DNA from: Archivesica marissinica
Lineage: Eukaryota > Mollusca > Bivalvia > Venerida > Vesicomyidae
Length of the DNA: 64,000 nt
Direction: 5' to 3'
Assembly: GCA_014843695.1 (NCBI GenBank)
Contig: CM026397.1
Coordinates: 51,446,101-51,510,100, forward strand
Made by a program: the position numbers and the translations under genes. The notes beneath the pieces were generated by a model. It worked only from the letters and a program-made list of their open reading frames with translations, was not told where the DNA came from and did not search any database. This document shows, one piece after another, positions 28,248-37,049 of the stretch; the first letter of the stretch is position 1; each line of letters opens with the position of its first letter.

Positions 28248-28606
28248 GTGTTCTAACGTACGGTACCCACATGTGCAAACCAGCAAGGCATTGATTCTAA
28301 TCTACGGTATACGTCTGTGTCTGTACAAACCGGCAAGGTATTAGTTCTAGCCTATGGTACTCGTCTGTTTCTGTGCAAACCAACACGGCATTTGTTCTAA
28401 CCTACGGTATCCGTCTGTGTCTGTGCAAACAGGCAAGGCATTTGTTCTAACCTACGGGATCCGTCTGTGTCCGTGCAAACCGGCAAGGTATTAGTTCTAA
28501 CCTACGGTACCCATCTGTGTCTGTGCAAACCAGCACAGCATTTGTTCTAATCCACGGTACTCGTCTGTGTCCGTGCAAACAAGCAAGGCATTACTTCTAC
28601 TCTACC
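28248..28606. repeat. 50-bp minisatellite, about 7 diverged copies
   Basis: The word CAAAC recurs at 28276, 28326, 28376, 28426, 28476, 28526 and 28576, exactly every 50 bp. Each unit carries GGCAAGGCATT or a variant, TTCTAACCTACGG, and CGTCTGTGTCTGTG. Copies differ at several positions each, so this array is older than its neighbours. The CGTCTGTGTCTGTG portion resembles the core of the 14-bp minisatellite, which may be chance. Confidence 0.93.
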
Positions 28607-28607
28607 T

Positions 28608-29152
28608 CCAGTTACAAGAGAGGTCGAGGTGGGGCTACAGTGTAAATTAATTGATTGTCCAGTTACGTGAGGTCGGGGTGGAGATACAGTGTAAATGAAT
28701 TAGATGTCCAGTTACGAGAGGTTGGAGTGGAGATACAGTGTAAATGAATTAGATGTCCAGTTACGAGAGGTTGGAGTGGAGTTACAGTGTAAATGAATCT
28801 GATGTTCAGTTACGAGAGGTCAGGGTGGAGATACAGTGTAAATGAATCGGATGTCCAGTTACGAGAGGTCGGGGTGGAGATACAGTGTAAATTAATCGGA
28901 TGTCCAGTTACGAGAGGTCAGGGTGGAGATACAGTGTAAATGAATCGGATGTCCAGTTACGAGAGGTTGGAGTGGAGTTACATTGTAAATGAATCGGATG
29001 TCCAGTTACGAGAGGTCGGGGTGGAGATACAGTGTAAATTAATCGGATGTCCAGTTATGAGAGGTCGGGGTGGAGATACAATATAAATGAAGTAGATGTC
29101 AAGTTACGAGAGGTGGGAGTGGAGCTACTGTGTAAATGAACCGGATGTATCG
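28608..29152. repeat. 49-bp minisatellite, about 11 copies
   Basis: Units contain CCAGTTACGAGAGGT, then a GGGGTGGAGATACAG-type segment, then GTGTAAATGAATCGGATGT. GTAAATGAAT at 28691 and 28740 gives the 49-bp period. Variants (GTTGGAGTGG, GTCAGGGTGG, GTCGGGGTGG) alternate. It abuts the 50-bp array with essentially no spacer, but the two units are unrelated in sequence. Confidence 0.93.
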
Positions 29153-29398
29153 TGAAATTATCTTCTGAGTTTGTCTGCTCAGTGTATGTATCTGACTAGA
29201 CACCGCAATCATCAAGTATATTATACGTCAGTCACGTAATGTTATAAAAACATACAATTTGCTACATCGGTAGTGATTGGTATCAATAAATGTCAACTAT
29301 TTTGCCTAAAATAAAATATAAGTTTAATAGTTATGCCCGCCAGTATGGGAAGCAGGGAAGTTGGCACTTATTTCTTTTTTTATAAATGTGTATCCGCA

Positions 29399-29431
29399 AT
29401 ACGTCACGAGGTAGCTGGATTAATATAAATA
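29399..29431 (+). promoter_or_regulatory. Candidate core promoter: CRE-like element plus TATA box
   Basis: ACGTCAC (29401-29407, a CREB/ATF-type half palindrome) lies about 20 bp upstream of TATAAAT (29424-29430). Start of transcription would fall near 29455. A short leader exon ending at 29476 before GTAATA would give a 5' UTR intron of about 1.06 kb, closing at the acceptor TTTTTTTCGTTCTAG that ends at 30532. This fits the Gly/Tyr-rich gene downstream. The elements are short and could be chance; no transcript data are available here. Confidence 0.4.
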
Positions 29432-29477
29432 GATCAGAACTGTGTTCATACACTGTGTATCATCTCCTTGACATCGG

Positions 29478-30078
29478 TAATACTATTTTCATCACTGTTC
29501 ACTTCAAATGACAACAATTCATTAAATATTAAATAAATAATTAAACTAATTAATCTGCGCGTTTTAATTCTAGTGATAGCTTTAGCAAACCATTATTTAC
29601 AACGTTGTTGGTTATTTTGTAAATTAATATCCGTAAAAGGAGGAAGCTTACAAAGGTAACAATGTTTGTACAAATTCATTATAGCTCAACTTTATTACTT
29701 GTTTTTTTTTCTATTAAATTTATTATGCATTTACACCGTACACATTCAGTTTAGTTCTTCATTTCTTCATCTGACTAGCCTTATGTTATTGCTAGCTGAA
29801 AATGTAAAGCAATATATATATATATATTGATGAATCTTGCATAGATCCAAGCACATTTTAACTAAATGTACATTGGGAATTTAATATATTTGCTTCAGAG
29901 TTTACGACATCTCCATTTGTGTCTGCATCGTTTGCGGTACTATCATTACCGTGTTTATTTAATTTATTTTAATGTATTGTCTTAAATTATCCGCGTTATT
30001 GTAAATGCATAATAAATTTGAAAGAAAAAAAACAAGTAAAGTATCGAAAGCAACAGTAATAATAATAATATTTATTTT
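29478..30078. other. AT-rich presumed 5' UTR intron, no gene seen
   Basis: AT-rich sequence with a (TA)n microsatellite at about 29813-29828 and an AATAAT/ATTATT-rich run at about 30055-30080 next to the 3' end of an inverted SINE. No coding signal found. Confidence 0.5.
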
Positions 30079-30318
30079 TTTTACGTTTATTTATCGTCGC
30101 TACCGGTTGCCCATATGAGCGACGCCTCCTGAAGAGATTAGTCATTTTAGATTTTGGAGGATAGTGCATGATACAGACAGAGACCCATTCCAGAGTCTCC
30201 TCTGGTTCTTTTACGTGCACAGTGTAAAGCACCGACTCGAGACCTCGATTTAACGTCCCATCTGAAAGACTGTTAATTTTATTAGGGTCAGACGAGGGAT
30301 CGAACCTGCGATCCCTGG
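30079..30318 (-). mobile_element. tRNA-derived SINE, 5'-truncated, antisense in presumed leader intron
   Basis: Read on the minus strand this copy begins in the anticodon arm of the tRNA-like head, keeps the B box (reverse complement at 30297-30307, GATCGAACCTG), continues through the body and ends in a GCGACGATAAATAAACG-type tail followed by A-rich sequence. It matches the complete copy at 32979-33258 along its whole length with scattered substitutions. The A box is missing, so it is a dead copy. Confidence 0.88.
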
Positions 30319-30517
30319 AATACTAATAATACTAATAACTGTTTAATCGTCACTAATGTTGGTAAAACTTGTGACCCAACCCATTTGCTTCTAAATTATA
30401 ACAGTTTCACTCGTATAATATTCGTTAAATTTCATTTGTTGAACAATTATTGTGCAGTCTGTGTATATGTATGTTATTTGAAAGCAACAAAATATGTTTG
30501 AACTAAACTGTTTAATG

Positions 30518-30532
30518 TTTTTTTCGTTCTAG
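30518..30532 (+). promoter_or_regulatory. Splice acceptor before the coding exon
   Basis: A T-rich tract ending TTCGTTCTAG stands immediately upstream of the short leader TATCCGAACAGCAGCC and the ATG at 30549. It implies that transcription starts further upstream and that the 5' UTR is split. Confidence 0.5.
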
Positions 30533-30548
30533 TATCCGAACAGCAGCC

Positions 30549-32179
30549 ATGAGGTTTCTCTTATTGAATGTATTGTCCTTGTTGGGCTTGGTCATGGTGG
30601 CATACGCAAACTACAAGTATCCAATGACATATGGTTACGGCGGCTACGGCGGTGGCGGTGGCGGCTACGGCGTTGGCAGCTACGGTTATGGACAAGGAAT
30701 GTCCGGCGGTTACGGTCGCGGTGGCGGTAGTGGTGGTATCTTCTCAATGATAATATTCTGTGAGTACAATTTCGGGTTTATGACATACTCGGGAAACATG
30801 GTGTTATGGGTAAAGCATATATATAGCATATATCTTTTTAGGACAATTTGTGTCCATATCATACTTAAAACTAACATAGAACTAATGATATGCATGTACA
30901 ACGTTTGAAGACATTCTATTATTTGAAAAATATTTTTTGGAAAATATGTGAAACAAACAAGTATTGGAAAATGCATTATTTATGATTAATGTATTCTAAA
31001 TATGTATATTTGATGTCCGATTAGCGCAGTGGTTAGCCCGTTCGATTATAATGAGAAATGTTGACCAAAATTAAAAATGGACATGTGTATTTACGTTTAT
31101 TTACCGTCGCTTCGAGGTGAGATATATTCCATATTCACTCAAAACAAACAAATGAGATCAAATAAAATTCAAACAAAGTGAAAACTCACTCAAAATAACA
31201 GCATAAACAGTCAGAGATATAAACCACTTGGTCACAACGGCCTCATTATATTATGTATATAAAATTATGTGTAAGTACTGATGAAATACCCTTTAATAAA
31301 AATAATAACACATACCTGTCCCCGGGAATGACCGGTCTGTAACATGCCAATGGTGCGAGCGCGCGCTTGGTGTGGTTTCCGTAATAGAACATTGAAATGA
31401 ACACGAATATCGATTTTCTGCACCTGCCATGAAATTGTCGTGCATATTGATGTAACCATACATGTGGCCACGTGCACGTGTGGGCAATCATCACGATGTA
31501 TGGTATTACCATTTTTATATTGCCGTTCTATTGTTATAAGGTGCATAAATTCTAACCAATACCTTTAACCATATTTGAACAAAATCAAATTGAAAAAGGT
31601 CTAGTTAGAACATCCGTTCAGATTTATTCTTTATTTCAGTCTCATCGTTGTACAATACATAAAATATACACAACAAATTATCGTGGCAAAGTACAACACC
31701 ATTCATTATAAAAGAATTATAAGAGACTAATCTAATCACAGATAATCAAACTATCACAGTCTATCGACATATTATTATATTTACATATTAAAACCGAGGA
31801 ACAGTCGCTAATTGAAAATTAAATACTTATTAAAACCAGAAATTTTGAAATACTGAAATGGAAAAGAGCACTAATGCGCTGTTTAAGAAATGTTTTAAAA
31901 AATCAGTTATCAACCTCGATCAGATCGCGGTTGAACTAATCAGCAGCTGTTTCTCAGTGTACTTTATATTAATGACAGATATTAGCAGACGTAAAAGCGT
32001 ATGTTATGACACAATGTTTTTCTTATTTATTTTCAGTGTTTGTATTTATTTTGATCATCAACCTTCTCGGTAATCTTGGTGGCAGTAGTGACAGCGGAAG
32101 TAAATACGGTAACAGTCACTCCTATGATACAGGCGACTCATACGATGATCACGGCGATTCGTATGGCAGTAAATACTGA
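30549..32179 (+). CDS. Two-exon gene for a secreted Gly/Tyr-rich protein with membrane helix and acidic tail
   Basis: CDS is join(30549..30759, 32037..32179), 117 residues. The ATG has the context GCAGCCATGA. Exon 1 encodes a signal peptide (residues 1-20, cleavage after VAYA likely) and a Gly/Tyr-rich low-complexity domain (24-63, GYGGYGGGG-type). It ends in phase 1 at donor CT|GTGAGT. Exon 2 starts after TTATTTTCAG at 32036; the junction makes a Leu codon and extends IFSMIIF into one hydrophobic segment (about 64-84), followed by a Ser/Asp/Tyr-rich acidic tail (85-117) ending SYGSKY and TGA. The helix exists only after splicing. The composition resembles shematrin-type shell matrix proteins and other Gly/Tyr-rich secreted proteins of bivalves; that is similarity of composition, not proven homology. 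Function could be extracellular matrix, adhesive or antimicrobial. The intron holds SINE pieces and a dispersed repeat. Confidence 0.75.
31016..31058 (+). mobile_element. tRNA-like SINE head fragment
   Basis: TTAGCGCAGTGG at 31021-31032 is a good A box followed by TTAGCCCGTTCGATTATAATG, as in a D arm and anticodon arm. Similarity then stops, with no B box. It is probably a truncated SINE head. It lies in the coding intron, just upstream of an oppositely oriented SINE. Confidence 0.5.
31091..31244 (-). mobile_element. Degenerate tRNA-headed SINE, antisense in the coding intron
   Basis: On the minus strand it starts GAGGCCGTTGTGACC with an A-box-like TGACCAAGTGG (reverse complement at 31224-31234). 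It has an AT-rich body with no clear B box and ends CGAAGCGACGGTAAATAAACG, the same tail as the SINEs at 30079, 32979 and 40101. The head resembles the class II (long variable arm) head of the 40101-40355 element. Confidence 0.6.
31245..31619. other. Intronic sequence with tandem E-boxes, no gene seen
   Basis: Within the intron of the Gly/Tyr-rich gene. CACGTGCACGTG at 31469-31480 is two back-to-back CACGTG E-boxes. Several overlapping minus-strand frames of 60-95 codons cross here but have no recognisable domain and no supporting context. Confidence 0.4.
31620..31803 (+). repeat. Dispersed 184-bp repeat, copy 1 (inverted partner at 36675)
   Basis: This segment, starting AGATTTATTCTTTATTTCAG and ending AAAACCGAGGAACA, is matched in reverse complement at 36675-36859 with only a few differences in about 185 bp. 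It has no open frame and no obvious terminal repeats. It lies in the coding intron. It is probably a short non-autonomous mobile element or the remnant of an inverted duplication. Confidence 0.85.
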
Positions 32180-32311
32180 AGCTAACACTAGGTGAATGTG
32201 AAACAGATATCTCAAGACTCAATACACCGTGTGTATCTGCACACAAACTAACACCCTAACAGAAATTAAAACTTCTAACCAATTCTGATTTAGCTGTTTG
32301 TAATGTGCAAT

Positions 32312-32317
32312 AATAAA
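32312..32317 (+). terminator. Polyadenylation signal AATAAA of the Gly/Tyr-rich gene
   Basis: AATAAA lies 133 bp after the TGA stop and is followed within 20 bases by the GT-rich stretch TTCTGTGTTTCTGTTC, a plausible downstream element. This gives a short 3' UTR. Confidence 0.6.
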
Positions 32318-32448
32318 TCGTTTGCATATTCTGTGTTTCTGTTCTTATTTTCATGACAACGCACACACATACGCATGTCATGTCAGACAAATACAAACAT
32401 GGGCCTCCGTTGCGACTGGTTAAAGTTCGTTGATTTCAAATCATCACT

Positions 32449-32716
32449 TGCCCATCACCGTTGTAGGTTCGACACCCACACTGGGAGTGTAGTGATACTT
32501 TATGTGATCACCTAGCAAGCTGGCTTGTGGACTCGGTGGTTCTATATGTGTGTCCCTACGTGCCTGGACTAGGCCTACTATTGCCCATCACCGTTGTAGG
32601 TTCGACTCCCACACTGGGAGTGTAGTGATACTTTATGTGATCATCTAGCAAGCTGGCTTGTGGACGGTCGGTGGTTCTATATGTGTGTCCCTACGTGCCT
32701 GGACTAGGCCTACTAT
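32449..32716 (+). repeat. 133-bp tandem duplication inside a SINE
   Basis: TTGCCCATCACCGTTG starts at 32449 and again at 32582. The two copies differ by only a few bases (GACACCC versus GACTCCC; CACCTAG versus CATCTAG; GGACTCGG versus GGACGGTCGG). The duplication repeats the B box, so this SINE copy has two B boxes. Confidence 0.92.
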
Positions 32717-32799
32717 TATGAGGGTCACGTGAGGTCTTCCTACACTAATACTAGCTGAAGAGTCGCCGTATGATATAAGCTGTTGGTGCGACTTAAACC

Positions 32800-32941
32800 C
32801 TAGCCTGGGAACAGGCGTCGATATATTTTGCCTGGTCAGTCAAATAAATATGTTAGACTATTAATTGGGCCGTATTTAGCTTCTGATAATATCAACCCAG
32901 AAGTTGAAAAGTGAAAATTCGACAGATTGGAACCCAGGCTA
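32800..32941. mobile_element. MITE with TAGCCTGGG inverted termini, copy 1
   Basis: TAGCCTGGG at 32801-32809 is inverted as CCCAGGCTA at 32933-32941. The direct repeat ACTTAAACC flanks it at 32791-32799 and 32941-32949 (8 or 9 bp depending on where the element ends) and splits the tail of a SINE, so insertion is clear. An 8-bp target duplication would suit a hAT-type non-autonomous element, but the terminal sequence does not let me decide. It has no coding capacity. Confidence 0.85.
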
Positions 32942-32978
32942 CTTAAACCACCTAACACAAAACAAAAAACAACCAGAC

Positions 32979-33258
32979 GGATCTGTAGTCCAGTGGTAAC
33001 ACGCTGGACTGATAATCCAGGGATCGCAGGTTCGATCCCCCGTCTGACCCTAATAAAATTAACAGTCTTTCAGATGGGATGTTAAACCGAGGTCTCGTGT
33101 CGGTGCTTTACACCGTGCACGTAAAAGAATCAGAGGATACTCTGGAATGGGTCTCTGTCTGTATCACTGCACTATCCTCCACAATCTAAAATGACTAATA
33201 TCTTCAGGAGGCGAGGCTCATATTGGCAGCCGGTGGCGACGATAAATAAACGTAAAAC
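32979..33258 (+). mobile_element. tRNA-Ile-like-headed SINE, complete copy
   Basis: A box TAGTCCAGTGG (32986-32996) and B box GGTTCGATCCC (33029-33039) lie at tRNA spacing. The anticodon stem CTGGA/TCCAG encloses CTGATAA, reading GAT (Ile). The T stem has mismatches and the acceptor ends do not pair well, so this is a SINE head and not a working tRNA gene. The body runs about 170 bp and ends GGTGGCGACGATAAATAAACG plus an A/C-rich tail. It would be transcribed by RNA polymerase III from the internal promoter. A truncated antisense copy lies at 30079-30318. Confidence 0.88.
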
Positions 33259-33514
33259 ACACACAAATAACAAATCGATCAATCACTTGGATTGTACAGA
33301 TGAGGACCGTAGCGATCTATCGATACGGCAATGTGAGAACTGTTTCAGATGATGGGAAGAAAACAATCACAAATAATGATTGTAAATATTACACCGTGTG
33401 CTTCAAATCGCCATGCAACACTAATACACATAAAAACATAACACAAGATCCAGAAAATTGTTTTGACCTGTAGTCATGGAAACTAACTTGCAAAAACGGT
33501 CTGCATAATAAACT

Positions 33515-33676
33515 TTGTTTTATTTAATGAATGAATCGTGAGTTAATAGTTTCCATCGGGGTATGCACGCCCAATGTAGTCCATATCCCGATGAAAACTA
33601 TCAACCCGCGATTCATTACTTATATTTAAATTGATTATTCTTTTCAATGACACAAAGAAAATATAGCACACTTTGT
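33515..33676. mobile_element. Foldback element, copy 1 (inverted partner at 38099)
   Basis: GAATCGTGAGTTAATAG...at 33533 is inverted as CTATCAACCCGCGATTC ending at 33614, giving arms of about 35 bp around a 10-15 bp centre: a near-perfect hairpin including CCATCGGGGTATG. Similarity to the 38099 copy, in opposite orientation, continues outside the hairpin through CATTACTTATATTTAAATTG to CACACTTTG at about 33674, so the mobile or duplicated unit is larger than the hairpin. Confidence 0.8.
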
Positions 33677-33761
33677 ATCTAAAATGTTTTAGTCCAGATT
33701 TGCAACTTACCGTCTGCTGAAACAGCTAAGTAGATCTTATCCTTGGAACAGCGTAATCTGT

Positions 33762-35948
33762 AACGCAACGCTGCCTAACACTGCGAATGCGCATGTCTGT
33801 AACGCAACGCTGCCTAACACTGCGAATGCGCATGTCTGTAACGCAACGCTGCCTAACACTGCGAATACGCATGTCTGTAGCGCAACGCTGCCTAACACTG
33901 CGAATGCGCATGTCTGTAACGCAACGCTGCCTAACACTGCGAATGCGCATGTCTGTAACGCAACGCTGCCTAACACTGCGAATGCGCATGTCTGTAACGC
34001 AACGCTGCCTAACACTGCGAATGCGCATGTCTGTAACGCAACGCTGCCTAACACTGCGAATGCGCATGTCTGTAACGCAACGCTGCCTAACACTGCGAAT
34101 GCGCATGTCTGTAACGCAACGCTGCCTAACACTGCGAATGCGCATGTCTGTAACGCAACGCTGCCTAACACTGCGAATGCGCATGTCTGTAACTTCGAAT
34201 GCGCATGTCTGTAACGCAACGCTGCCTAACACTGCGAATGCGCATGTCTGTAACGCAACGCTGCCTAACACTGCGAATGCGCATGTCTGTAACGCAACGC
34301 TGCCTAACACTGCGAATGCGCATGTCTGTAACGCAACGCTGCCTAACACTGCGAATGCGCATGTCTGTAACGCAACGCTGCCTAACACTGCGAATGCGCA
34401 TGTCTGTAACGCAACGCTGCCTAACACTGCGAATGCGCATGTCTGTAACGCAACGCTGCCTAACACTGCGAATGCGCATGTCTGTAACGCAACGCTGCCT
34501 AACACTGCGAATGCGCATGTCTGTAACGCAACGCTGCCTAACACTGCGAATGCGCATGTCTGTAACGCAACGCTGCCTAACACTGCGAATGCGCATGTCT
34601 GTAACGCAACGCTGCCTAACACTGCGAATGCGCATGTCTGTAACGCAACGCTGCCTAACACTGCGAATGCGCATGTCTGTAACGCAACGCTGCCTAACAC
34701 TGCGAATGCGCATGTCTGTAACGCAACGCTGCCTAACACTGCGAATGCGCATGTCTGTAACGCAACGCTGCCTAACACTGCGAATGCGCATGTCTGTAAC
34801 TTCGAATGCGCATGTCTGTAACGCAACGCTGCCTAACACTGCGAATGCGCATGTCTGTAACGCAACGCTGCCTAACACTGCGAATGCGCATGTCTGTAAC
34901 GCAACGCTGCCTAACACTGCGAATGCGCATGTCTGTAACGCAACGCTGCCTAACACTGCGAATGCGCATGTCTGTAACGCAACGCTGCCTAACACTGCGA
35001 ATGCGCATGTCTGTAACGCAACGCTGCCTAACACTGCGAATGCGCATGTCTGTAACGCAACGCTGCCTAACACTGCGAATGCGCATGTCTGTAACGCAAC
35101 GCTGCCTAACACTGCGAATGCGCATGTCTGTAACGCAACGCTGCCTAACACTACGAATGCGCATGTCTGTAACGCAACGCTGCCTAACACTGCGAATGCG
35201 CATGTCTGTAACGCAACGCTGCCTAACACTGCGAATGCGCATGTCTGTAACTTCGAATGCGCATGCCTGTAACGCAACGCTGCCTAACACTGCGAATGCG
35301 CATGTCTGTAACTTCGAATGCGCATGTCTGTAACGCAACGCTGCCTAACACTGCGAATGCGCATGTCTGTAACGCAACGCTGCCTAACACTGCGAATGCG
35401 CATGTCTGTAACGCAACGCTGCCTAACACTGCGACTGCGCATGTCTGTAACGCAACGCTGCCTAACACTGCGAATGCGCATGTCTGTAACTTCGAATGCG
35501 CATGCCTGTAACGCAACGCTGCCTAACACTGCGAATGCGCATGTCTGTAACGCAACGCTGCCTAACACTGCGAATGCGCATGTCTGTAACGCAACGCTGC
35601 CTAACACTGCGAATGCGCATGTCTGTAACGCAACGCTGCCTAACACTGCGAATGCGCATGTCTGTAACTTCGAATGCGCATGCCTGTAACTTCCAATGTG
35701 CATGCCTGTAACTTCCAATGCGCATGCCTGTAACTTCCAATGCGCATGCCTGTAACTTCCAATGCGCATGTCTATAACTTCGAATGCGCATGTCTGTAAC
35801 TTCGAATGCGCATGTCTGTAACTTCGAATGCGCATGTCTGTAACTTCCAATGCGCATGCCTGTAACTTCCAATGCGCATGTCTGTAACTTCCAATGCGCA
35901 TGCCTGTAACTTCCAATGCGCATGCCTGTAACTTCCAATGCGCATGTC
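33762..35948. repeat. Compound array of 39-bp and 22-bp units
   Basis: The 39-bp unit is AACGCAACGCTGCC, TAACACTG, then CGAATGCGCATGTCTGT. The 22-bp unit keeps the last 17 bases but replaces the middle with TT (AACTT then CGAATGCGCATGTCTGT). Order from the left: 11 x 39, 22, 15 x 39, 22, 11 x 39, 22, 1 x 39, 22, 4 x 39, 22, 4 x 39, then about 12.8 x 22 from 35666 with CCAATGCGCATGCCTGT variants. Single 22-mers start at 34191, 34798, 35249, 35310 and 35488. Because 39 is a multiple of 3, several frames on both strands stay open for up to 1.1 kb with 13-residue periodicity; these are not genes. Confidence 0.97.
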
Positions 35949-36674
35949 AGCTGCATAACATTAGTTGGAAACCATCAAACGAACACGTATACAACCAGGC
36001 CACATACGTGCATCGAATGAAATACAATAGCGATGTAAATAAAACAGATTTGAACTAAGACATTGCCTCAAATGGAATCTATCATCAACAGATCCTTTTA
36101 AACATACATGTACATATATGGATGTTAAAACCGATCAGAATTACTAACGGGTTAACCGGACATTCATTCGGTCGGTTAGCTGAACACAAATGTAGCTTAA
36201 GTTCCTAAATTGTTCAAAGTTGTGTCGGTGCTAAGCAAGGATAAATGTTAAAGTAAGTTTCTAGTCATTACACTTAATAAGTAAGAGATATAATCGGATA
36301 TGTGTTTATGAAACTTGACAACAATGTACACCTATATAATTGACAGATATACGATACATACAATGTTCAGCTATATGTACAACATAGTTCACAGCGCAAG
36401 CAATTTGTCGTCATATTTGACAAAACGCTTATCATAATTTGTCAAATTAAATATATTCTTGTTCAAAAAGATAGAGAGGATATTTGTGTTTATTAGTGTA
36501 ACATTGGAATTAATTTCAGATCGTCATCATGTCATCTAATCAGACACTATGCTGCTTGCTATTCTGATAGTGGAGCTAAAGGACTAGGCTGAATGGCAAA
36601 TAACGTAGATACTGATCAGACACTGCACATAATTATGGTTATTTGTCAACACATTTCAAATTGATTCAGCATAT
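35949..36674. other. AT-rich intergenic DNA, nothing recognised
   Basis: No open frame of note, no tRNA-like boxes and no tandem repeat. It ends at copy 2 of the dispersed 185-bp repeat. Confidence 0.6.
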
Positions 36675-36859
36675 TGTTCCTCGGTTTTAATATGTAAATA
36701 TAATAATATGTCAGTAGACTGTGATAGTTTGATTATCTGTGATTAGATTAGTCTCCTATAATTCTTTTTATAATGAATGGTGTTGTACTTTGCCACGATA
36801 ATTTGTTATGTATATTTTATGTATTGTACAACGATGAGACTGACATAAAGAATACATCT
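36675..36859 (-). repeat. Dispersed 185-bp repeat, copy 2
   Basis: Reverse complement of 31620-31803, from TGTTCCTCGGTTTTAATATG to AAAGAATACATCT. Visible differences are few: GTCAGTAGACTG versus GTCGATAGACTG, CTCCTATAAT versus CTCTTATAAT, one extra T, TTGTTATG versus TTGTTGTG. The two copies form inverted arms around a 4.9-kb segment that holds exon 2 and the 39/22-bp array. Confidence 0.85.
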
Positions 36860-36931
36860 CCGTATTTACAATATTTTTATTGAGGGTCAATATACCTGTA
36901 AGATTGTGTCTGTGCTACATACGTTCACAAT

Positions 36932-37049
36932 TAGTCTGGGTTCCAGTCTGTTGATATTTCACCAATTTCCTTCTGGCAAAATGTCATTTTCAGAAATTCA
37001 ATACGGCCCAATTAATGATCTCGGTATTAAAATATATTTGCCCAGGCTA
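36932..37049. mobile_element. MITE with TAGYCTGGG termini, copy 2
   Basis: Starts TAGTCTGGGTTCCAGTCTG and ends CCCAGGCTA. It matches the reverse complement of the 32800 element, including the internal word AATACGGCCCAATTAAT, but is about 24 bp shorter and more diverged. I see no convincing target duplication at this site. Confidence 0.78.

Larger units (their letters stand above)
32400..32972 (+). mobile_element. tRNA-derived SINE with internal duplication and nested MITE
   Basis: The head reads GGGCCTCCGTTGCGACTGG...GGTTAAAG with a weak A box near 32410 and a B box GGTTCGACACCC at 32466-32477. The spacing indicates a class II tRNA ancestor with a long variable arm. The body is partly duplicated in tandem (133 bp). 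The 3' tail GGTGCGACTTAAACC is interrupted by a MITE and resumes CTTAAACCACCTAACACAAAAC before an A-rich end. This tail differs from the GCGACG-TAAATAAACG tail of the other SINEs. Confidence 0.75.

Noticed and set aside
32979..33046. Functional tRNA-Ile gene
   Set aside because: A and B boxes and the anticodon arm are good, but the T stem is mismatched, the acceptor stem does not pair well, and the sequence continues into a SINE body found again at 30079.
24621..35948. CRISPR array
   Set aside because: The 35-bp and 39/22-bp arrays are head-to-tail repeats with no unique spacers, and the sequence is eukaryotic with no cas genes.
33726..35956. ORFs of up to 370 codons on both strands in the 39/22-bp array
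   Set aside because: 39 is a multiple of 3, so any stop-free frame of the unit stays open for the whole block, on both strands at once. The 13-residue repeats shift frame at each 22-mer.
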